64,000 nt of DNA, from NCBI GenBank assembly GCA_965221795.1, contig OZ244914.1:2232001-2296000 (forward strand). Reading direction: 5' to 3'. Origin of the DNA: VYFG01 sp965221795. Lineage in GTDB: Bacteria > Pseudomonadota > Gammaproteobacteria > Arenicellales > Poriferihabitantaceae. Positions 46,794 through 54,663 of this stretch are shown here, piece by piece. The notes beneath the pieces were generated by a model. It made no database searches and was not told the DNA's origin. It worked only from the letters and a program-made list of their open reading frames with translations. Numbering within the stretch: the stretch's first letter is position 1; each line of letters begins with the position of its first letter. The translations under genes and the position numbers were made by a program.

Positions 46794-47867
46794 TCAGGCC
46801 GCTTGAATCCGGGTCCAGGTCTCATCAATCAGTTGCTGGTAATCTTCTCCCTTGTAGATGGATGCTTCCGAGACTGAGGTCACTTCTGCAGGCGGGAAGA
46901 TGGCCGGATTTTCCGTATAGGATGGGTCCATTTTGGCTTTGGCAGCCGCATTCGGCGTGGCGTACTGGATGTAGTCCGCGATCAGGGCCCCGGCATCGGC
47001 GTCCAGAATGTAGTTGATCAATGCATGGGCATTGCCGGGATGGGGTGCTCCCTTGGGGATGCACAGACAGTCTTCCCAAAGCAGTCCACCCTCTTGGGGC
47101 ACGGCGTACCCGATATCATCATCTTCCGACATCACCTGCAGGATATCCCCGTTCCATTCCATGGTGAGATCGACATCGCCGGCTGCCAGCAGGTCCTGGC
47201 CGTTGTCCTCAGCGAAGGTCTTGATATGGACTTTCTGTCGAATCAGCATTTCTTCTACCTGTTTGATCAGGGTCGGATCGGTGGTGTTGAGTGGTTGGCC
47301 GAGATACTTGAGCCCCATCTGGATCACGGTGGGTGCATCGGCCAGCATGGCGATTTTGCCGGAATACTGGTCCGAGTCGTACAGCCATTTCCAGCTGTCC
47401 GGTACACCGTCTACTGCAGATTTGCGGTACCCGATGCCGATGCTGCCCCACATATAAGGCATGCTGTGCTTGCGGCCCGGATCATACAGGGCATCCTGAA
47501 ACGGGCCGTCCACATTGGAAAAATTGGGAATTTTGCTGTGGTCGAGTGGCTCCAGCATGTCTGCCACAATCATGCGCTCAACATAGTCATTCGTCGGCAC
47601 AATCAGATCGTATCCGGGATTGCCACCCTTGAGCTTGGCAAACAGTTCGTCATTGTCAGCGAACAGGTCCAGTTTGACTTCAATGCCGGTTGCCGCCATG
47701 AAATCATTCAGGGTGGTTTCGCCGATATACGTGTCCCAGTTGTAGAAATTGAGCTTGGGTTCTTCCGCGGCAAAGACGCCCCGGGGGGCAAACGTCAAGC
47801 CGGCGGCAGTCGCACCCATGCCGGCCAGGAAAGCACGGCGATTGAGAGTTCTTTGGGTTTTTTGCAT
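46794..47867 (-). CDS. potD: polyamine ABC transporter periplasmic binding protein
   Basis: 357 residues from ATG 47867 with a TTGGAGA ribosome site. The N-terminus LNRRAFLAGMGATAAGLTFA has a twin-arginine-type signal (RRAFL), cleaved near VFAAEE. The mature part has KLNFYNWDTYIGETTL, the hallmark of PotD/PotF proteins, then GYDLIVPTNDYVERM and YMWGSIGIGYRKSAVDG. First gene of the operon; captures putrescine or spermidine in the periplasm. Which polyamine is preferred cannot be told by eye, so the symbol is provisional. Confidence 0.93.
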   Translation of the reverse strand: MQKTQRTLNRRAFLAGMGATAAGLTFAPRGVFAAEEPKLNFYNWDTYIGETTLNDFMAATGIEVKLDLFADNDELFAKLKGGNPGYDLIVPTNDYVERMIVADMLEPLDHSKIPNFSNVDGPFQDALYDPGRKHSMPYMWGSIGIGYRKSAVDGVPDSWKWLYDSDQYSGKIAMLADAPTVIQMGLKYLGQPLNTTDPTLIKQVEEMLIRQKVHIKTFAEDNGQDLLAAGDVDLTMEWNGDILQVMSEDDDIGYAVPQEGGLLWEDCLCIPKGAPHPGNAHALINYILDADAGALIADYIQYATPNAAAKAKMDPSYTENPAIFPPAEVTSVSEASIYKGEDYQQLIDETWTRIQAA

Positions 47868-47978
47868 GGAAATCTCCAAGGATATTTGTTTAGCCCGGAA
47901 ACGGAAATAAAGCACTGACAGGACAGGATGCCGAATTCCCGCACAGGTATGGAATAGAATGCGAGAAAGTTCTTTGTC

Positions 47979-48000
47979 CGGGGTGTGAATTCGCACCCCG
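47979..48000. promoter_or_regulatory. 22-bp palindrome upstream of the polyamine operon
   Basis: CGGGGTGTGAATTCGCACCC plus a final CG is palindromic except for one T/G position. It lies 112-133 bp upstream of the binding-protein start. Size and symmetry fit a dimeric repressor or activator site; it could also form an RNA hairpin in a long leader. Confidence 0.45.
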
Positions 48001-48157
48001 CTAATCCAACTCATGCCATTGTGCCATACTTTCGCAGTTTTTTCCTTTGGTTTGTCGACCGCGACAGTCTGTGCACTCATCCGTACTCTACCCGAGAACA
48101 GGGCGTTTAGGAGAGCATTTATTGGAAAGCGGCCAGCCCCGTTGCTTTGCTATCTTT

Positions 48158-49415
48158 CCCCCTTTCCAGTGTGAAGTGCAACACCCCCTAAGCCGCTAGC
48201 TGGTGAGGTGAAAAGCTTGCGGTGGGCCAGATGATGGACAACCATCTCTGTTTCTCACCAACGGAGGATTGTCATGCCCGTAGGCTACCACCACCTGACC
48301 CATGCCGAACGATGCCCGATTCACGCCCGGTTGCATCGGGGGTGGTCTATCTAAACGGGAGATGGCCCGTCGCCAGGAAGCCTCCGCGGTGCCTCGGAAG
48401 AGGACCCCCGAGCGCGGGGCAGCGGTCGAGGACCGGCTGCGGGAAGGGGGGGAGCCCGGAACAGATCGCGGGCCGGTACCGGCAGCCGGGCGAAGTGATG
48501 GCGGGCAAGGAGTGGATCTACCAGTATGTGCGGGCTGATCGGCAGGCCGGAGGGACGCGGTACCGGTGCCGGCGACGTCGGGGCAAGAAGCCGAACGGGC
48601 GCGGCGGTCGTCATGCCGGACGCGGCCAGATCCCGGACCGGGTCGACCTTGCGGAGCGGCCTTCGGTGGTGGCCGAGAAGAGCCGGGTCGGCGATTGGGA
48701 GCTGGACACGATCCTTGGCGCGAAACACCGGGGGGCGCGGGTATCGGCCGTGGATCGGGGCTCGAAGTTCACCGTCCTGGAGTGGGTGGAGGGCCAGACC
48801 GCGGCGGCAGTGACCGCGGCGCTCACCCGGCGTCTGGGGCCGATCCGGGACCGGGTCCACACCTGCACGGTGGACCACGGCAAGGAGTTCGCGAGGCCTC
48901 GGGAGATCGCACCGAAGCTCGGTGCGGGCTTCACCTTTGCCACCCCCTACCACTCCTGGGAACGGGGCCGGAACGAGCATACCAACGGCCTGGTGCGCCA
49001 GTACTTCCCGAAAGGGACAGACTTCCGCCAAGTGACTGCAGCGCAGGTGCGGGCGGTAGAGGACCGACTCCACCGTCGGCCTCGGAAGGTCCTGGGATAC
49101 CGCACCCCGGCGGAGGTCTTTGCCCGTGGGTTAGCTCCCCCCTGACGCGGCCGGCGGTCCCCCGATCGCCCCCCCCCCCCCCCGGCACTCCGGTGACCCA
49201 CCGGAGCGGCCTCGCTCGGCCTCATGGTGCCGGTTTCGTCCTTGCTTTGGCCGATGACTTCGGTCAGGATCGCCAGCCGTCGAGATGGCTGCCATCCGAG
49301 GCCGAAAAGCAGCGTTCGCAGCGCGAATTGTTGGGTCGCCGCCGCGATCCCTCCCTTCGGGCTACGCCCTCATTCCGGGATCGCGGCGCTGTTGCACTTC
49401 GGACTGGTCCCGGGG
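48158..49415 (+). mobile_element. IS30-family insertion sequence, copy B (defective)
   Basis: 1258 bp with both 25-bp ends (48158-48182 and 49391-49415). The transposase N-terminus from ATG 48273 (MPVGYHHLTHAERCPIHARL) hits a stop after LHRGWSI. About 100 bp are deleted between two GGCCCG words, removing the second half of the HTH. The remainder (VRADRQAGGTRYRC to RTPAEVFARGLAPP, to 49145) is open and keeps the DDE residues. No target duplication is obvious. The 3' non-coding tail is present and contains a run of about 16 C. Confidence 0.88.
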
Positions 49416-49439
49416 TAGTTAAATTGACAGAATGGTAAA

Positions 49440-49916
49440 TTAACCAACGGCAAGAGTTACAGACCCATCAACGCCGTTATAGATGAAAACACCTTGCTCT
49501 AACAGATCTCGACCAATCAGAGCGATTATGTCAGAGAAACCTGATAGGTTGGCTCCCATTGCGCCCTCTATATTGATATTCATGTTTTGCATTGTTAGCT
49601 TACCGGCATAAACTGGGACAGACTGATTCGCATGAGTAGCTGACGACATGCGGGAAGTACCTCGTACTGGTAGGCCAGCCTGTTGTGCAGCGGCTATATC
49701 AATACAGGATAGAGCGGCACCCGTGTCAATCAGTGCAAATCCTGTGACGGGCGTGGAGATCTCTTCTCGTCGTTCCCGTAGAGCGATTTGATCGTCGTCG
49801 GTAGGGGCCAGTGTTACAAGAACCACTGGCCCTTTTTGCTTTAAGACTTCAGGAGCAGGCTCGATTGTTCTGCCTTCCTTGTTTTGTTTTTGTACCCGGA
49901 TGTTTATTATAGGCAT
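49440..49916 (-). CDS. retropepsin-like aspartic protease domain protein
   Basis: 158 residues. The core FALIDTGAALSCIDIAAAQQ contains the Asp-Thr-Gly triad of retropepsin-like proteases, and DIIALIGRDLLEQGVFIYNG matches the conserved second half (IGRDLL). One DTG per chain, so it would act as a dimer. No signal peptide is seen, so probably cytosolic. Its start overlaps the upstream gene stop by 10 bp, forming an operon. AT-rich relative to surroundings, between an IS30 and an IS5 copy. Confidence 0.78.
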   Translation of the reverse strand: MPIINIRVQKQNKEGRTIEPAPEVLKQKGPVVLVTLAPTDDDQIALRERREEISTPVTGFALIDTGAALSCIDIAAAQQAGLPVRGTSRMSSATHANQSVPVYAGKLTMQNMNINIEGAMGANLSGFSDIIALIGRDLLEQGVFIYNGVDGSVTLAVG

Positions 49917-50188
49917 AGTGGAATACCCAAAGCCAAAGCAGGCACCGAAAATTCCGGCATATCTTCGCCAGCAAGACGAACCAGAAAGGGCCCAGTCCCA
50001 AATCTCCGCACTCCTTCCCGAATCGCCGCACCTTCATTTTCACAAGTTGCGACCAGATTTGATCCCTTGATAAGAAGATACCGATTTAAGTATTTTCGAA
50101 TAAAATCTTCCTTATTTTCTTCATAGAATGAAACCTCTTCGGCCAACAATTCTGTTTTGTTGGCTGTATGTGTCTTGTCATTCATCAC
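49907..50188 (-). CDS. small protein paired with the retropepsin-like gene (DUF5678-like)
   Basis: 93 residues. The motif YLLIKGSNLVATCENEGAAI with EGVRRFGTGPFLVRLAGE resembles the short DUF5678 family (LLI.G..VV.T......A...G...FG..PFLV). Alternative start at the second Met (50185). Such proteins are often encoded just before single-domain aspartic proteases; I recall the pairing but know no demonstrated function. Confidence 0.65.
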   Translation of the reverse strand: MMNDKTHTANKTELLAEEVSFYEENKEDFIRKYLNRYLLIKGSNLVATCENEGAAIREGVRRFGTGPFLVRLAGEDMPEFSVPALALGIPLCL

Positions 50189-50326
50189 AACAAACCCTCT
50201 TCTTGTAAAGAATAAATGGGGTAGCTTGATTTGGAAAATTATATAACTTATATGCGCGAATATGTATTTTTCAATACCCTATTGAAGGCAAGTGGGATAT
50301 AATCCCCTGAACTGTCGCCCAAGAAC

Positions 50327-50330
50327 CTAG
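50327..50330 (+). repeat. CTAG at left outer junction of the mrr composite element
   Basis: CTAG directly precedes the left end of IS5 copy 1. The same tetramer lies at 51181-51184, 52176-52179 and 53029-53032, i.e. at all four IS junctions, as expected for target duplications of the IS427 group. Confidence 0.8.
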
Positions 50331-51180
50331 GACGTGTTAACACAATTTCTTCCAGACATGGTATACTCGGTGCCCGTGATTTTCAACCGGAACATTACGG
50401 AGGAACCGGCAATGGAACTTACACGGGCACCGTACGAGCGCATTGCCCCGCTGCGGCCGAGGCCGCGGGGCAAGGTCAGCCTCTCGACCCTGCCGGTACT
50501 CAACGCCATTCTCGACGTGGCCGAGCACGGCGGCCAGTGGCGCCGCCTGCCGGCGCCCTTCGGCAACGGGCCCACCATCGACACGCGCATCAACCGGTGG
50601 TCGAAGAACGGGGTTCTGGACCGCGTGTTCGAGCCTCTGCAGCGGCAGCGGATGATCCGGATCCGGGGGGAGGCCATGGGCCTGGACAGCACCCGCATCA
50701 AGGGGCATCCCGAGGGCACGGGGGCGCTACAAAAAACGGCGCCCAGGGCATTGGAAAGTCCCGGGGCGGGTGCAACACCCAGCTTCCTCTGGTGGCCGCG
50801 GATGCCCGAACGGCCGTTGCCTTCGCGCACTCTCCCGGCAACGCGCACGATGCCCCGGAGGGGCGGAAGCTCCGGCAGCGGCTGCAGAAGCCGTCGCACC
50901 GACCGGCACTGGTCATGGATCGGGCCGATGAAGGCGAGGAAACCCGCCGGCCGGTTGCCGACCTCGGCTTCACGCCCGGGGTCCCGCCGAAAAGCCGTCG
51001 CATCAGCCCCTGGGAATACGACCGGAAACGGTACCGGCGGCGCCACGAGGTCGAGCGCCGGTTCCGGCGACTCAAGGGCTTTCGCCGAGTCTTCTCGCGC
51101 TTCGACAAGCTTGATGTCATGTATCTCGGATTCGTCATCTTCGCGCTGGTCATCGATATACTGCGTAGCGTTAACACGCC
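50331..51180 (+). mobile_element. IS5-family (IS427-like) element, copy 1, left arm of the mrr composite
   Basis: 850 bp. Ends GACGTGTTAACAC (left) and GTTAACACGCC (right, inverse of GGCGTGTTAAC). CTAG on both sides. It carries a two-frame transposase gene and points towards mrr. Confidence 0.9.
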
Positions 51181-51183
51181 CTA
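50412..51183 (+). CDS. IS5-family transposase, two frames joined at an A-run
   Basis: The first frame starts at ATG 50412 with MELTRAPYERIAPLRPRPRG and runs to IKGHPEGTGALQK. At the CAAAAAAC run (about 50731-50738) homology moves to the -1 frame: KNGAQGIGKSRGGCNTQL, then VAADARTAVAFAHSPGNAHD, and the DDE-end RYRRRHEVERRFRRLKGFRR to the stop at 51183. The A-run at the shift suggests programmed frameshifting, known in this IS group, rather than decay. Otherwise no lesion is seen. Confidence 0.75.
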
Positions 51184-51249
51184 GTTGACGATTGACATTT
51201 CCAGACTCTCACATAATGCGAATGCGACAGAAACATGAATGGGTGAACG

Positions 51250-52179
51250 ATGCCGGTTCCTGATTTCCAGGCGCTCATGCTGCCAACCCTGAGAGCGTAC
51301 ACCGATGGCGAACGGCCTTCGTTAACAGAAGTTCGCCGGACCGTCGCCGAGTCCGCCAATCTAATCGATGAGGACATTCAGGAAAAGACTCCCAGCGGGC
51401 GTCAGACAACCTTATCCAATCGCGTTTCCTGGGCTGTGATCTACATGGAGAGGGCGGGGCTCCTCAGGCGAATTGGCCGGGGAGCCTATGAGTTGACAGA
51501 GAACGGCAGACTGCTGCTTGAAAGCGATCCCGAACGCATAGACATAGACACCCTCAAGAAATACCCGGAATACGAGAACTGGAGAAGAACAGCGAAAGAG
51601 CCAGAGGATAAGGAATCTTCCAGAAAGGTTCCAAAGGACACTGACAGCCATATAGAAGACCTGAAACGTGCCATGGAGGCGTTGAACGGAGAACTGCGTG
51701 CCGATCTTCTGAAACGGATTAGAGAATCCAGACCGGACTTTCTCGAAATGATCGTCCCAAGGCTTTTAAGCGCCATGGGGTATGGTGGAAGCGATCCCGA
51801 AATGGCTCGCGTGACTGGTGGAACCGGAGATCATGGGATAGACGGGACCATCAAGGAGGACGCCTTGGGCCTTGATGAAGTTTACGTGCAAGCCAAGAGA
51901 TACGCGGAAGGCAACAAAGTCGGAGAGGGCGATCTGCGAAATTTCGCGGGCGCGATTGACGCGGCGGGAACTTCAAAGGGCGTGTTCGTTACGACTTCTG
52001 ACTTCACCCCGGCCGCGATTGACTACCAGAACAAAAGTCCCAAGCGCATAGTCCTCATAAATGGAGCCGAATTGGCCTCTTTGCTGATCAAGTACAATGT
52101 CGGGGTTCGCACGGCTCAAAAATATGAAGTGAAGCGTATTGATGAAGATCTGTTTGAAGGCTGGTTTGAAACTGACTAG
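51250..52179 (+). CDS. mrr: Mrr-type type IV restriction endonuclease
   Basis: 309 residues. N-terminal Mrr_N winged helix (MPVPDFQALMLPTLRAYTDG, LSNRVSWAVIYMERAGLLRR, GAYELTENGRLLL). A charged linker covers about residues 110-155. The C-terminal Mrr_cat nuclease has GGTGDHGIDGTIKED (Asp), VYVQAKRYAEG (Gln-x-Lys, the variant usual in Mrr) and NFAGAIDAAGTSKGVFVTTS. It cuts methylated foreign DNA. The last codon TAG (52177-52179) is part of the CTAG at the junction with IS5 copy 2. It is carried between two inverted IS5 copies. Intact. Confidence 0.93.
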   Translation: MPVPDFQALMLPTLRAYTDGERPSLTEVRRTVAESANLIDEDIQEKTPSGRQTTLSNRVSWAVIYMERAGLLRRIGRGAYELTENGRLLLESDPERIDIDTLKKYPEYENWRRTAKEPEDKESSRKVPKDTDSHIEDLKRAMEALNGELRADLLKRIRESRPDFLEMIVPRLLSAMGYGGSDPEMARVTGGTGDHGIDGTIKEDALGLDEVYVQAKRYAEGNKVGEGDLRNFAGAIDAAGTSKGVFVTTSDFTPAAIDYQNKSPKRIVLINGAELASLLIKYNVGVRTAQKYEVKRIDEDLFEGWFETD

Positions 52180-53028
52180 GGCGTATTAACACTACATAGT
52201 GCATCGATGACAAGCGCGAAGACGACGAATCCGAGGTCCATGACGTCGAGCTTGTCGAAGCGGGAGAAGACCCGGCGGAAGCCCTTGAGCCGCCGGAACC
52301 GGCGTTCCACCTCGTTGCGCCGCCGGTACCTGTTGCGGTCATATTCCCAGGGAGCGATGCGATTACTCTTCGGCGGCACCACGGGAGTGAAGCCGAGGTC
52401 GGCGGCCAGCTTGCGGGTTTTATCGTCTTCATAGGCACGGTCGATGACGAGCGCCGGGCGGTTCGACGGCGTCTCCAGTCGCTTCAGGAGCTTCCGCCCC
52501 TCCGGGGCGTCGTGCGCGTTGCCGGGCGAGAGCGAGAAGGCCACGGCGGTCCGGTCATTCGCGGCCGCCAGATGAAGCTGGGTGTTCCATCCGCCCCGGG
52601 ACTTGCCGATGCACTACGGGCCGTTTTTTTAGCGCCCCATGCCGTCGGGGTGCCCCTTGATGCGGGTGCTGTCGAGACGCAGGGCCTCGATCCGGATGCG
52701 GATCATCTGCTCCCGCTGCAGGCGCTCGAACACGCGGTCCAGGACCCCGTTCTTCGACCGCCGGTTCCTGCGCATGTAGATGGTGTGCCCGTTGCCGAAC
52801 CGCTCCGGCAGGCCGCGCCACTTGCCGCCGTGCTCGGCCACGTAGAGAATGGCGTTGAGTACCTGCAGGTTCGAGAGACTGACACTGCCCCGCTGCTTCG
52901 GCAGCAGCGGGGCAATGCGCTCGTACTGTACCCGGGTAAGTTCCATTGCCTGTTCCTCCGCTCTGTTCCCAGTTGAAAATCACGGGCGTCAATTGTATCA
53001 TGTCCAGATCAAATTGTGTTAACAGACC
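52180..53028 (-). mobile_element. IS5-family (IS427-like) element, copy 2, right arm of the mrr composite
   Basis: 849 bp, minus orientation, ends GGCGTATTAACAC (52180) and GTTAACAGACC (to 53028), CTAG on both sides. Together with copy 1 it forms an inward-facing composite around mrr. It has cut into an IS630 relic on its right. Confidence 0.9.
52182..52946 (-). pseudogene. IS5-family transposase of copy 2, probably inactivated
   Basis: ATG 52946 (MELTRVQYERIAPLLPKQRG) to HPDGMGR and a TAA at 52629-52631, which falls within GCGCTAAAAAAACGG, the equivalent of the A-run in copy 1. The original frame resumes downstream as IGKSRGGWNTQLHLAAANDR but contains a second stop (TAG at 52614-52616). The C-terminal ORF (52176-52544) is clean. 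Slippage on the seven A would give LKKRPVV and not rejoin the DDE frame directly, so this copy looks dead. Confidence 0.7.
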
Positions 53029-53032
53029 CTAG

Positions 53033-53265
53033 TGTTGGATAAAGCCGTTTCAGCCTGATGCGCGCATCATCGGTTGTGAACTGCCAGTTAACCTTCGCAT
53101 CGAGTCGGTTGCGGTCTGCCTGCCATGCCGCTACTTCGTCCGCCAGCCGCTGCCTCGAATTGATGCTGCGATTCCGGCACGGGCGCCTCATCACGCCCAT
53201 TTCCACTTCGGCACCATTCAGCCAGCTCCCCTGCTTCGGGGGATGCACAAACTCGAACCGGCTGA
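53033..53265 (-). mobile_element. IS630-family transposase C-terminal relic
   Basis: Minus-strand RFEFVHPPKQGSWLNGAEVE, then MRRPCRNRSINSRQRLADEV and NWQFTTDDARIRLKRLYP are the canonical C-terminus of IS630 transposases (HTPKHGSWLN, DARIKLKRLYP). It is cut off at its C-terminal end by IS5 copy 2 and lacks the N-terminal two thirds. Confidence 0.85.
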
Positions 53266-53526
53266 AAGACTAGCGGTCGGGATGTGGGGATGGGTAAGAC
53301 ATTGTGGTACGCATACACCTAAAAAGTACCTAATGCGCTCTAACGCTTCAGTACAATCTGGAAGCCCCAGACAGGACTGATGTCAGAAGGAGCATTGGGC
53401 TGGGAGGCCGCCAATGGCGTCAATGATAATCAACGATCTCTTCCGTTTATCTGGTTGAGGAACATTGAAATCGGATTCATGAGAGAATGAGTTCAGGATG
53501 CACTATCAGGAACCAACAACCTGCTC
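53266..53526 (+). other. intergenic DNA left of the zinc-ribbon gene
   Basis: No supported ORF. Presumably contains the promoter of the zinc-ribbon/HEPN-like pair. Confidence 0.35.
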
Positions 53527-53895
53527 ATGAGCGAACCGTGTCCCAACTGTGGGTCGGCTGAAGCGGTGGTCGAGTCGTCCATCATCTTTCGCCACGCTGT
53601 AGCTGCGCTGGGGTGGCCGATACAGGTGATAAGGAAATTTGCATGCGCAAATTGTGGCCGGAAATTCAGGAAGGAATATTTGCATCATTCGGGGGTACCA
53701 AACACCCTTGTGAATATGGTTGCAGGATTAGAGGATAGAAATCATGGTCTGGCTGAGCCCATGCAAGCCCAAATTTCGATGGTGCACAGAGGGTTAGACA
53801 AGGTCTCTATGGTGCAGTTTCCGGCTGTGTGCCTCCCGATACCCGAGAGGTCTTGCCGATTGGAGAAGGGACGGTCCAGGATGCCACAGCGGTAG
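53527..53895 (+). CDS. zinc-ribbon protein of unknown function
   Basis: 122 residues. Two Cys pairs, CPNC at residues 5-8 and CANC at about 39-42 (followed by GRKFRKEY), form a zinc ribbon. The C-terminal 40 residues (VCLPIPERSCRLEKGRSRMPQR) look non-natural and overlap the next ORF by 67 bp in another frame, so the true protein may be a fusion with the downstream ORF broken by a frameshift in or near 53760-53830. Confidence 0.5.
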   Translation: MSEPCPNCGSAEAVVESSIIFRHAVAALGWPIQVIRKFACANCGRKFRKEYLHHSGVPNTLVNMVAGLEDRNHGLAEPMQAQISMVHRGLDKVSMVQFPAVCLPIPERSCRLEKGRSRMPQR

Positions 53896-54503
53896 ACTGC
53901 CACGGTGACCCGGAACTCATGTTGGCTTTCGGGGAGCACTACCTGTCAGCCTACAGGGCGGTAATGCCAAGTGGACGGCTGCCCGACTCGGTAGTGGAAA
54001 TGATGCCGGCCCTGCACCTGCTGCAGGTTTCCGTTGAGCTTACCATAAAAGCCGATCTGATCCGCTCTGGATTTGACCCCGGTAAGAGGCATGCGTTCAA
54101 ATATCTGTACGGCAAACTTGAACAATCCCACAAGGACGATGCCGAGAAAAGGTTCCGTCTCTGTGAGCCCAATACTCGGTTGCAGGCCGCAGGATGTGAC
54201 CCGCTGACCGTGCCGGATGTGCTCGCTGTGCATGACCAATCCTACGGCGGTGCGAGTACGGTGTATGAGGACACACGATACCTGGCGGAACCCACGACCA
54301 GACTCAAGAAATCGCCATCAGGAATCCACATCGGATCCAGCATTCTCAAGAGTCAAACACCCTATCCGATCTTTCTTCCCCATGTAGCCGAATGTCTGAT
54401 CGACACCTTCCGATTCCACGATGGCGCAGCAAGACTGGGTAGGCTAGGGGCGGATGTAGCATTCGGCACACGGGAGAATGTGGCTAACAATCATGGCGAA
54501 TAG
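53829..54503 (+). CDS. HEPN-like helical protein of unknown function
   Basis: 224 residues from a GTG at 53829. The segment ALHLLQVSVELTIKADLIRS with GFDPGKRHAFKYLYGKLEQS has the look of a HEPN fold (SVEL..KA.L, then a helix with a charged HxFKxLY), although the usual RNase motif R-x4-6-H is not clear. The C-terminal part (PYPIFLPHVAECLIDTFRFH) is helical. It overlaps the zinc-ribbon ORF; a ZnR-HEPN fusion interrupted by a frameshift is plausible. Between IS copies, so likely accessory cargo. Confidence 0.5.
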   Translation: MPPDTREVLPIGEGTVQDATAVDCHGDPELMLAFGEHYLSAYRAVMPSGRLPDSVVEMMPALHLLQVSVELTIKADLIRSGFDPGKRHAFKYLYGKLEQSHKDDAEKRFRLCEPNTRLQAAGCDPLTVPDVLAVHDQSYGGASTVYEDTRYLAEPTTRLKKSPSGIHIGSSILKSQTPYPIFLPHVAECLIDTFRFHDGAARLGRLGADVAFGTRENVANNHGE

Positions 54504-54663
54504 GGCTTGGTGCCTTGCTCGCTGGGACTGGTGGCGATACAGGTTCGACAATCTGCCTGGTTGGATGCCGACCGTAAGGAATTGGAGGAATTTATCCGCT
54601 GGAAGCAGCAGAGACCTTCTGATTATTCAACCTCATCGGGTTATGGTGGATGTACTTTACTCT

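Noticed and set aside
49166..49183. Poly-C tract as a phase-variation switch
   Set aside because: It lies in the non-coding tail of a defective IS30, not in or before a functional gene.
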